Of a stretch of 6,066 nt of DNA, positions 1 through 6,060 are shown one piece after another. How positions within the stretch are numbered: position 1 is the stretch's first letter; each line of letters begins with the position of its first letter. The stretch spans positions 1 through 6,066 of the forward strand of contig JAAZKQ010000626.1 in NCBI GenBank assembly GCA_012799755.1. Reading direction: 5' to 3'. The notes below the pieces were generated by a model, which saw only the letters and a program-made list of their open reading frames with translations, had not been told where the DNA came from and did not search any database. Position numbers and translations under genes: made by a program. The DNA is from Lentisphaerota bacterium. Lineage in GTDB: Bacteria > Verrucomicrobiota > Lentisphaeria > Oligosphaerales > Oligosphaeraceae.

Positions 1-310
1 TAGGTGGCGGTTGCGGCTTCCCACCCTGCTTGGGCGGCGGCTCCGGCGCTTTGGGAATGGGCAGCTGTTTACGGAAAACGACGGGATTCACGTCGGGCGG
101 CAGGTCCTTCACTGACTTGACATACGCAAAGGTGTCGGTCTTAAAATATTCGGGCGGCGCCGGCGGGCTGCCACTTTGCTCGGTGGAGCCGCCGTCGTCC
201 TTCAGCAAATGGTATGCGGCAACCAGCAGCACCAGCAGCACCAGCAGCGCGATGGCCAGCAAGGTGGCGCGCTCCCATTCCTGCTTGAGCTTTTCAACGA
301 TATTCTTCAT
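1..310 (-). CDS. Bitopic proline-rich protein, PilP/GspC-like by position (partial, C-terminus off window)
   Basis: Only the first 103 codons are visible; the gene continues past the left edge. The ATG at 310-308 is preceded by GGGA with 8 bases of spacing and lies 23 bases after the stop of the PilO-like gene. The protein has a short charged cytoplasmic start (MKNIVEKLKQEWER), one strongly hydrophobic segment at about residues 15-33 made of Leu/Val/Ala, then a periplasmic stretch with few hydrophobic residues and a proline-rich part near residues 84-103 (PIPKAPEPPP and similar). A membrane anchor followed by a proline-rich linker is the layout of GspC, and the gene follows a PilO-like gene as pilP does in pilMNOPQ operons. 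There is no lipobox, unlike classical PilP. A bridge between the inner-membrane complex and the secretin is therefore an inference from layout and position; the diagnostic C-terminal domain is outside the window. An unrelated pilus-accessory protein is also possible. Confidence 0.75.
   Translation of the reverse strand, partial: MKNIVEKLKQEWERATLLAIALLVLLVLLVAAYHLLKDDGGSTEQSGSPPAPPEYFKTDTFAYVKSVKDLPPDVNPVVFRKQLPIPKAPEPPPKQGGKPQPPP
222..248 (-). repeat. Three perfect 9-bp tandem repeats in the membrane-segment codons
   Basis: The unit ACCAGCAGC on the plus strand occurs three times in a row at 222-230, 231-239 and 240-248. On the coding strand it reads as Leu-Leu-Val codons and builds the core of the transmembrane segment of the partial gene. 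Gain or loss of a unit would change the helix by three residues without shifting the frame. Confidence 0.85.
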
Positions 311-333
311 GGACTCGTTCCCACTTCTGCTGC

Positions 334-1398
334 CTAGATTCCCATTGGCTTCGGCTCAATAACCTGGCGACGAGTGCTACGCACCGGCGTGCCCGGCGCC
401 GGCCGGAAAAACGACGAACAGACAACCACCGCCGAGATGTTGTCCATTTTCAACACGCCATTCGTGCCTGTCGGTCGCTTGACCTCACCACGGGGGGTCT
501 TGAACACTCGGTTCACCGTGCCATCGGGCTCAACTTGGATTTGCTGCGCCTGTGGAGGCTGTTCCGCCAGCAACTCCATCTGTTTCATCGGCAAAAAACA
601 ATTTTCGCTTTGCAGCGACTGGACGAATTTGATAAAATTGTCCAAGCTCCCCTCCACTTCCAGCCGTACCGGAAACTCCAGCAGATAGGGCTCCTTGTCC
701 TGAGGATCAAGACAGTAAGGAATCATCGGCAACACGCTGACTTTGGATGGCCGGCCCAACCCGGCCCGTATCAGCGATGGATCGGTGGCAACCCGCAACT
801 TATTCTCACGAGCCCGACGAACCACCTCCTGCACAGTCCATAATTTCAGGATCATCTGGTATTTTTCAGGCTCGGCGGTAGACTCGTCCATACCGAAAAT
901 AGAGGGCTCCAAGACCACCTTCATGCCTTGCAGCATGGAATCCGTACGGTCATAGAGGTCCTTGTATTCCGTCTGCGAAGCCTTGGTAACGAAATTACTG
1001 ACATCGCCATAGGCATTATCAATCTTCTGGTTGAACATGCCGGTGGCATGCTTCATCACCAATTCGGCCTTGTCCTGCAAACCCAAATCGCGGGGATCGG
1101 CGGTAAAGATATCGGAGGCCGCCGCCTCCTCAGCCTTACTGCTTTTTTTCATCCCCCTGAGGTTCTGCTCATAGGTCTGCAACAGCGATTTAAGCCGTGC
1201 GGAGTCCTTAGGCCAGGGTGACTCGCTCAGCTTCTTGTCCACCGACGCGTATTCAGACAGCAGCTCCGAATAAACATTCCACTGCGGGCGGAGAAAAAAC
1301 ATGCCGTAGATCACTCCAAGGACCAGCAGTAGAAAGAGTAGCGCCAGCAAAGTCCGGTGGCGCTCAGGCAGTCGCTGTAATTTCTCATTCAGATTCAT
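334..1398 (-). CDS. PilO-like inner-membrane pilus/secretion assembly protein
   Basis: A 354-residue bitopic protein. A short cytoplasmic start (residues 1-14) is followed by a transmembrane helix at about 15-36 and a helical, probably coiled-coil region at about 40-95. A further helix-rich stretch spans about 100-200. A compact alpha/beta part follows at about 238-330, with strand-helix-strand order (YLLEFPVRLEVEG, then DNFIKFVQSLQ, then FLPMKQMELLA, and a last strand near ISAVVVCSSFF). This is the layout of PilO/GspM-type proteins, whose periplasmic ferredoxin-like fold pairs with PilN. It is far longer than classical PilO (about 200 residues) and closer in size to the PilO-like Akkermansia protein Amuc_1100. 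The tail from about 332 is basic and proline-containing. The ATG at 1398 has only a weak Shine-Dalgarno (GGAA, 10 bases away) but gives an N-terminus ending directly in the membrane helix. The gene starts 81 bases after the PilM-N gene. Function is assigned from fold pattern and neighbours, not from a catalytic motif. Confidence 0.8.
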   Translation of the reverse strand: MNLNEKLQRLPERHRTLLALLFLLLVLGVIYGMFFLRPQWNVYSELLSEYASVDKKLSESPWPKDSARLKSLLQTYEQNLRGMKKSSKAEEAAASDIFTADPRDLGLQDKAELVMKHATGMFNQKIDNAYGDVSNFVTKASQTEYKDLYDRTDSMLQGMKVVLEPSIFGMDESTAEPEKYQMILKLWTVQEVVRRARENKLRVATDPSLIRAGLGRPSKVSVLPMIPYCLDPQDKEPYLLEFPVRLEVEGSLDNFIKFVQSLQSENCFLPMKQMELLAEQPPQAQQIQVEPDGTVNRVFKTPRGEVKRPTGTNGVLKMDNISAVVVCSSFFRPAPGTPVRSTRRQVIEPKPMGI

Positions 1399-1479
1399 AC
1401 TGAAGTCATTCCAAATCGTTGTCGCGGCCTCAATACCCCTCCACGCCCGTACATCGGCGCGGCGGCACGAAGTTCCTGG

Positions 1480-3431
1480 TCATTTCTTGCTCGTCTTGCC
1501 CTTCTTGGGCGGTGGCGGCGGCGGTAGGGAAATCGGCTTCTTGACAAAAGGCAGTTTCAGAAAGAACTGCGTGTATTCATCAGCAGCCGGGCGTTTGGCG
1601 TCCGACTTGGCTTGGAGGCCTTGGAGGAATCTTGCCCAGGGCTCAATAACTTCCAACTCCCGGCCCGTCCATTCGCTGCTTTCATCCAGCCAGTCCACTC
1701 CCGCAAAGTAGTTTCCCGACGCCTTCTTGTCCTTCCCCGAAGCGGCATTGCTGCTCTGCTCATTCGGCAACTTCTTGTCACCCTCCGAATCGCCGCCGTT
1801 CCCTGGTTCATTAAGGTTTTTTTGGATAGCCAGTACGGCCTCAAAGCGCTTGTTTCCCACGACCGGCGTGAAGCCCCCCAAAACCATGTAGGTCAGCAAC
1901 GGCATGCTATTCACATTGGTATAGCCAGGCCCTGCTGCTTTGCTGTCCACAACCGTCGGCGTCCCCCCACCGAACATCGCGCCGGAACCAGTCATTGCAC
2001 TCGGTACAGGGACACCTTTGCCCTTGTCCTCCTTGGCTGGCGCATTGGCGCGATGACTGAATTCATCAGCCAGATAGACGCTCCACACGCCATCGGGGTA
2101 GGCTTCACACAGTTTTTCCATACTCTCAACAAAGCGATGGGGGCGCCAACCGTATTCCACAATGGGCAACAACATTTTTTGACAAGTGGCAATCTGGTCC
2201 TGGACAGCGTCCAGTTTGGGCACCACCGAACTACATTCCCTGAGTTCCCGCAGCCTTTCCTCCAGGCGGCGTTGCTCTTGCAGCCAATGAATATGGAAGC
2301 CCACCATCACCCCGAAGATCAGCAGGAAGAACAGCGTCGTCGCCGCCACCAGATAGGGGAAACGCTGTATGCGTTCCTTCTGCCAACGCAGCAATTTAGG
2401 AATGAGTGACAAATGGAAGCGCGCCTCGCCCAGGCTCTGCAAGGCCAAGCCGTAGGCGATGGCGTAAGTCGGCGCAACCTCACCGTTAATCTTGGGGCCA
2501 AACAAGGCCACTTCACAACCGTAAGTCCGGGACAGATGCCGCGCCAGACCAGGCAGCTGAGCGCCGCCGCCACAGAGCCAGATGCGCTCAATCAAGGCGT
2601 CTTTAAGCTCGCTTTGCTCACCGCCGCGCCAATGGTCAATGGCCGTGCGCAACTCCGTTTCCAGCTGTCGCATCGCCAGCAGCAAGGACTGTTCGTCATT
2701 GACATCATCCGGCGTCAGACTCTTCTTTTTGCTCTCCGCCTCAGCCTCCGTGCAACCCAGCGCATGCGCCAGCACTTGCGTGAAGCGCAGCGAACCGAAC
2801 ATCAGACTGCCCACATAAAGCACCTCGCCCCCAGCGAGCACCACCACCGTCGAGTTTTCGTGACCAATGTCGAGCACCAGTCGCGGCGCTTGGGCTTCGG
2901 CCTCCTCCGGGCGCAAATGAAGCAGGGCGTTGACCGCCGCCAAGCCAGACATGGCCATATCATCCAGGCGCAACCCGATGCCGGTATAGCGTTCGGCAAA
3001 TTCATCAACTGTCGTTTCACGGCAAATGCCGATGAGCACAGGGTTGTTCCGGCCAAAGGCCGCCGCCATGGGCTGGTAGTCATAGATGAAAGTGGCTTCC
3101 GACAGCCCCGCCAGATGCAGCGTCTCATAATGAACCATCTTGGCCAGCTCGCCCGCCTTCACCCCGGCGCTGAAATCGCTGATCTGGGTCGTAGCCAGAT
3201 ACTGCGGCAATGACACACAGAGAGGCTGCTTCTGGCAAGCCAGCTTCTCCTGCAACCAGCTCGCAATGCTGGCGTCGAGCTCTGACAGGTCCAGCAAGCC
3301 CTCTTCCCTGATGTCCAGCAGCGCCTGGTCGACAAAATGATGCTCTTGCCGCGGCGCTCAAGCCGCAGCGCCTTCACCGTCGTCTGGCCGACGTCCAGCC
3401 CTATGCCTGTAGTGTGGCGTGTGATTCGCAT
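1480..3431 (-). CDS. PilM-PilN fusion: actin-like ATPase joined to membrane assembly protein, with apparent frameshift
   Basis: Read with a one-base correction at 3334-3337, this is a 650-residue protein starting at the ATG 3431, 7 bases after the secretin stop. The N-terminal part is a PilM/FtsA-type actin-like domain. It has a first phosphate motif (GIGLDVGQTTVKAL, residues 9-22), a second (LVLDIGHENSTVVV, about 185-198), the PilM-typical GCTEAEAESKK (about 226-236) and a GGG adenosine motif (IWLCGGGAQLPGL, 284-296). Residues 341-346 (LSLIPK) resemble the INLLP peptide with which PilN binds PilM. A transmembrane helix (about 358-383), a coiled coil (about 384-420) and a PilN-like periplasmic part containing PDGVW (446-450) follow. 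Gly/Ser/Lys-rich low-complexity stretches (about 461-510 and 540-573) interrupt that part. The C-terminus is six prolines followed by a lysine-rich tail. The overall plan matches GspL, which is also an actin-like domain plus membrane helix plus ferredoxin-like domain. Expected role: cytoplasmic platform of the alignment complex. Without the frameshift correction, the remaining open frame from about 3297 lacks the first phosphate motif. Confidence 0.85.
3334..3337 (-). other. Apparent one-base frameshift in the PilM domain
   Basis: The frame from the ATG at 3431 encodes the PilM phosphate motif and GKSII, then enters a run of four T on the coding strand (AAAA at 3334-3337). After it, the PilM-like sequence continues in another frame as VDQALLDIREEGLLDLSEL. 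Adding one T to the run gives IIFVDQALLD without a break and a gene length of exactly 651 codons. A base lost from a homopolymer, in the genome or in the read data, explains this best. Confidence 0.85.
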
Positions 3432-3438
3432 GGTTCTC

Positions 3439-5373
3439 TTACGGTGCAATGGTCGGCGTCACCTCAACATACTCGCCGCGGTCATTGATCACATTGGCAG
3501 TCACAAAGATCAGTAGGTTGCTCGGAACATCAACAAACGATGTATGCCGGAACAATACGCCCAGCAAGGGTATGTCGCCCAAAACCGGCACTTTGCTGAC
3601 TTTTTTTGTCTTCAGCCGTTCCATCATCCCGCCGAGCACCACCGTCTGACCACTGCTGACGCCAACGGTTGTCGCAATCATCTTCTCATTCGTCCGCGGC
3701 AGTTTGACCTGTGTTATTCCGCTATCTTTCGTCTCTTCTTCATTCAAATCTTCTGTGTCAATTCCTAGTTTCTCGGCAATTGTCTTCAGGAGGCTGAAGC
3801 CCGCCGACTCACGACCGCCCCCACCAGCAGCACCTTCCCCGCCATCGCTAAAGGTTGTGTAGTCCTCCCATTTGACGAATTCGACGATTTCCGGCTTGAG
3901 GCCGAGCAGGACAGTCCGACCGTCATTGCCGATGTTGACCCGCACATCAAAAGTAATGCCTAGGGGAAGCTCAACAGGCGTGCCAGTTGGTGCCAATGCA
4001 CGATTCTCTCTATCCAGACTACCGCCAAAAGTCACCACGTCGTATTCTTCAAAGTAGTAGATATTGTCGCCCATGCGGAAACGCGCCGTGCGATTATTCA
4101 TCACCGTCACCCGCGGCGCGCTCAACGTCACCGACGAAGCTTTGTTCTCAATCGCGCTGACCAAGACATCAAAGGTACGATTGGCAATCACGCCGCTGAC
4201 GTTCATCAGGCCGACGCCTGTTTCTGCCCCAGGCCCCAGCGCGCCCAGTTCAGTAAGCATGTTGGTCACTCTGACGCCTTCGGGTGCCAGAGGATCCAAG
4301 TTGGGCACAAAATTCTTCTGAGCAATTTCCACGCCAAGGTCCCGAAGGTCATTCTGGGAAATACTAATGAAGCGCGCCTCAATGGCGACCTGGTAGGGCG
4401 GCTTGTCAAATTCGCGCACGAGCTCTTCAACCAAGCGTAAATTTTCCCGCGAATCACGCACGACGAGGATATTCCGGGTGCGGAAGATGCGGAAGCTGGC
4501 GCCGACCGGACTGCTGGCGAGCAAAGCCGTCAGGGCTTCTTCCAAGTCGTTGTCTTCCTCTCCAGGGATATTGCCGCTGCTGCCCATGGTTGCCCCCGGG
4601 GCGCTAGGCCCTCCTTGCGGCACAACCGGCAAAGCCCCTTGCGGCAGGCGGATGATACGCGTCTCCAGCTGCGGTCCCTCGCTGACCTCTAGACTGCGGG
4701 TGACCCATATAAGATTTTCACCGAGATTGAAGGCAATGCCCATGTTCCGGGCGATGTAGCCGAACAGTTCCTTGAGCGGGACCTCGTTGACGCTGATGGT
4801 CAGGGTTTTTTCTTCCTGCAACGCATCGTCGGCAATGACATTAAGCCCTTCGGCGTTAAGCGCCTGCACCAGCTCGGCGACGCCGGCGTCAGTGAGGTTG
4901 ATAGTCACCTTGCGGTTCACCAGCTCTTCCATGGGGCCCGGCGGCAACTCTATCGGCTTCAGGTTTGAATCAATGACTACTGTACTGCCGTAGCTGGCGG
5001 GCAGTATCCCCGCCTGCTGGACTTCCTGCAGCATGGCGCCCTGGCCGACTTTCTGCTGGGCCTCCAGAGGCTTCTGAGAACGCGCCAGCTCAATGCTCGC
5101 CTGCAGGTAGCTGACTTCGTCCTTGAATAAATCCAATTTCAACAGCGGTTGGATGCTGGCTTCGGCGGCGTCCAATTCACCGCGATCCAGTTGCCGATGG
5201 GCCACATCCAGTCGCCGCCGAATAACAGCGCGGAACTCACGTTGTTCATTGGCCTTGGCGATGGCCTCGATCTCCTCCGGCGTCTGGGGTTTGAGCGGGT
5301 CCTCAGGCAAATGCGCACAGGCGCCCACCAGCATCCAAATGCCTGCCATCGTCAACAGCCCTAGTTTTCGCAT
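3439..5373 (-). CDS. Outer-membrane secretin lipoprotein, PilQ/GspD family (type IV pilus or type II secretion)
   Basis: It forms the outer-membrane channel of a type IV pilus or secretion machine. The frame opens at 5418, but I prefer the ATG at 5373: GAGG lies 9 bases before it and it yields a compact lipoprotein signal (MRKLGLLTMAGIWMLVGAC, lipid cysteine at residue 19). The 5418 start has no evident ribosome site and would add 15 residues. In the 644-residue form there is a TPR-like helix pair (about 49-99, GELDAAEASI), then an STN/N0 domain (about 153-225) and one N1-type domain (about 237-330) carrying a Gly/Pro-rich insertion near 252-275. The secretin beta domain (about 331-631) contains ITFDVRVNIGNDGRTVLLGL, SSGQTVVLGGMMERL and the signature VPVLGDIPLLGVLFRH (595-610). 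A hydrophilic stretch of about 48 residues (506-553) is inserted before the ITQVKLPRTN strand. It is the first gene of the block; its TAA lies 7 bases before the PilM-N start, suggesting translational coupling. Assignment to the superfamily is firm; PilQ versus GspD is not decidable here. Confidence 0.93.
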   Translation of the reverse strand: MRKLGLLTMAGIWMLVGACAHLPEDPLKPQTPEEIEAIAKANEQREFRAVIRRRLDVAHRQLDRGELDAAEASIQPLLKLDLFKDEVSYLQASIELARSQKPLEAQQKVGQGAMLQEVQQAGILPASYGSTVVIDSNLKPIELPPGPMEELVNRKVTINLTDAGVAELVQALNAEGLNVIADDALQEEKTLTISVNEVPLKELFGYIARNMGIAFNLGENLIWVTRSLEVSEGPQLETRIIRLPQGALPVVPQGGPSAPGATMGSSGNIPGEEDNDLEEALTALLASSPVGASFRIFRTRNILVVRDSRENLRLVEELVREFDKPPYQVAIEARFISISQNDLRDLGVEIAQKNFVPNLDPLAPEGVRVTNMLTELGALGPGAETGVGLMNVSGVIANRTFDVLVSAIENKASSVTLSAPRVTVMNNRTARFRMGDNIYYFEEYDVVTFGGSLDRENRALAPTGTPVELPLGITFDVRVNIGNDGRTVLLGLKPEIVEFVKWEDYTTFSDGGEGAAGGGGRESAGFSLLKTIAEKLGIDTEDLNEEETKDSGITQVKLPRTNEKMIATTVGVSSGQTVVLGGMMERLKTKKVSKVPVLGDIPLLGVLFRHTSFVDVPSNLLIFVTANVINDRGEYVEVTPTIAP

Positions 5374-5382
5374 AACCAGCAT

Positions 5383-5386
5383 CCTC
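5383..5386 (-). promoter_or_regulatory. Ribosome binding site (GAGG) deciding the secretin start
   Basis: GAGG on the minus strand stands 9 bases before the ATG at 5373. None of the upstream in-frame ATGs (5418, 5388, 5382) has an equally clear site at normal spacing. Starting at 5373 also gives a signal peptide of ordinary lipoprotein length. Confidence 0.55.
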
Positions 5387-5480
5387 ATTGCTATGTCACT
5401 CTTACCAAAAAGTTTCATTGTTATCGTTTCATATCAGCGAGCCGGCGTCTGCCATCGCCCCCCCGCTCCCAGCACTGACC

Positions 5481-5507
5481 AATATAGACGACAAACGCCC
5501 AAACCAA
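5481..5507 (-). promoter_or_regulatory. Possible sigma-70-type promoter for the secretin operon
   Basis: On the minus strand TTGGTT (5507-5502) and TATATT (5486-5481) resemble -35 and -10 boxes, about 60-110 bases upstream of the secretin start. The 15-base spacer is shorter than the optimum of 17, so this is only a candidate. The -35 box lies within a dyad (5499-5528). Confidence 0.25.
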
Positions 5508-5528
5508 GGGCATTCCCGCCTGGTTTGG
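5499..5528. promoter_or_regulatory. 8-bp perfect dyad upstream of the secretin, possible operator
   Basis: CCAAACCA (5499-5506) and TGGTTTGG (5521-5528) are exact inverted repeats separated by 14 bases, and an inner GGC/GCC can extend the stem. No T-run follows on either strand, which argues against a Rho-independent terminator. Its overlap with the possible -35 box suggests an operator or a structured leader; the regulator is unknown. Confidence 0.45.
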
Positions 5529-5627
5529 AGCCAACTCAGCTTAGTAACGCCTGAATAACATTCTTTATTGACAACCCTCACGGAGCTGAGATTTTTTTAA
5601 TAAAGCATCCGGCAGTCGGTCGCCAAG

Positions 5628-5643
5628 GCTCGTAAAAGCGAGC
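5628..5643. repeat. Short hairpin, 5-bp stem
   Basis: GCTCG (5628-5632) pairs with CGAGC (5639-5643) across the loop TAAAAG. It lies just after the left half of the 11-bp inverted repeat GTCGCCAAGGC (5619-5629). It is short enough to be chance on its own, but it belongs to a run of such structures. Confidence 0.4.
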
Positions 5644-5701
5644 GCAAAACGCATAAGTAACCGGCCACCCATTGATAACTGTTGTTCCCGCAAGCTGCAA
5701 T

Positions 5702-5730
5702 GGACAGTATGGACGTTGCACATACTGTCC
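5702..5730. repeat. 10-bp perfect hairpin
   Basis: GGACAGTATG (5702-5711) and CATACTGTCC (5721-5730) are perfect inverted repeats around the 9-base loop GACGTTGCA. No T-run follows on either strand, so it is not a typical terminator. It could be a protein-binding dyad or part of a palindromic mobile repeat. Confidence 0.75.
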
Positions 5731-5762
5731 TCGCCCGCCTTGGCGACATGTGCTCTTTGACT

Positions 5763-5871
5763 TGCCTCGGAGAGGCAATACCATGAGTAACCCCAGGTGG
5801 AGCTGTGCGAAGCACTGCGGAACCTGGGGTACTGCCACCCTACAAGATCAGAGCCCCGGGGGGGGCGACAC
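5763..5871 (-). repeat. REP/MITE-like palindromic element, left copy (inverted)
   Basis: This copy contains two nested palindromes. One is TTGCCTC/GAGGCAA around GGA (5763-5779). The other is ACCCCAGGT (5790-5798) with ACCTGGGGT (5822-5830), whose interior holds GC-T-GTGC, loop GAA, GCAC-T-GC and symmetrical GGA bulges. Its reverse complement aligns with 5962-6060. The two share 24 exact bases (5780-5803 against 6018-6041), 13 exact bases (5817-5829 against 6002-6014), GGCTCTGAT and GTGTCGCC. Conserved palindromes with diverged connecting sequence are typical of REP-type elements. No transposase is in the window, so the class is inferred. Confidence 0.7.
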
Positions 5872-5961
5872 TATCGCAACGTGGATACGCGGTGGCACAT
5901 GAAAACACATAAGCTAAGGCCCTTTCTTTGTTTTTGAGCCGCATTGTTGGCGCTGATTCAT

Positions 5962-6060
5962 GTGTCGCCTTTCCAAGGCTCTGATTTCGGGGGATGCCTT
6001 GCCCCAGGTTCCGCTTCGCTCCACCTGGGGTTACTCATGGTGCCAGCTCTCCGAGCTTGC
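5962..6060 (+). repeat. REP/MITE-like palindromic element, right copy
   Basis: This is the inverted partner of 5763-5871, separated from it by about 90 bases. The main palindrome is CCCCAGGT (6002-6009) with ACCTGGGG (6023-6030) around TCC-GC-TTC-GC-TCC; it is shorter than in the left copy, which has an extra inner stem. The second palindrome is AGCTC/GAGCT around TCC (6045-6057), extended by an outer GC/GC pair to 6042-6060. Head-to-head pairing of two such units is the REPIN layout, though this pair is longer than the well-known Pseudomonas examples. Confidence 0.7.

Larger units (their letters stand above)
5619..5747. repeat. 11-bp perfect inverted repeat bracketing 107 bases
   Basis: GTCGCCAAGGC at 5619-5629 recurs as its exact reverse complement at 5737-5747. 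Related sequence, GTCGCC then AAGGCTCTG with TTTCC between, occurs at 5964-5983 in the right copy of the larger element. The bracketed 107 bases contain two further hairpins (5628-5643 and 5702-5730). Confidence 0.6.

Noticed and set aside
1612..3213. Two long plus-strand open frames (1612-2409 and 2413-3213, about 265 residues each)
   Set aside because: They lie antisense to the PilM-N gene, whose frame carries clear PilM motifs. Their products are rich in Arg, Gln and His with no recognisable domain, as expected of shadow frames.
3330..3345. Programmed -1 frameshift in the PilM domain
   Set aside because: The site does not fit the X XXY YYZ slippery pattern, and I see no upstream ribosome-site stimulator or strong downstream hairpin. 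PilM genes are not known to need frameshifting.
5577..5600. Plus-strand Rho-independent terminator (CTCA/TGAG stem followed by ATTTTTTTAA)
   Set aside because: The stem is only 4 bp, and no plus-strand gene lies to the left that would need termination here. The alternative 7-bp stem CTCAGCT/AGCTGAG needs a 42-base loop.
5600..5700. Cyclic-di-GMP (GEMM) riboswitch, prompted by GCGCAAAACGC and GTAACCGG
   Set aside because: The conserved core elements are not present in the right order or spacing, and the stretch is on the strand opposite to the operon.
5578..5902. Small frames at 5578-5838 (minus) and 5672-5902 (plus) as possible peptides
   Set aside because: Both read through several palindromes, have no ribosome site I can support, and their composition follows the hairpins. 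Non-coding repeat DNA explains them better.
5499..6060. CRISPR array or integron attC sites
   Set aside because: The repeats are inverted rather than regularly spaced direct repeats, and no paired GTTRRRY/RYYYAAC core sites of an attC are present.
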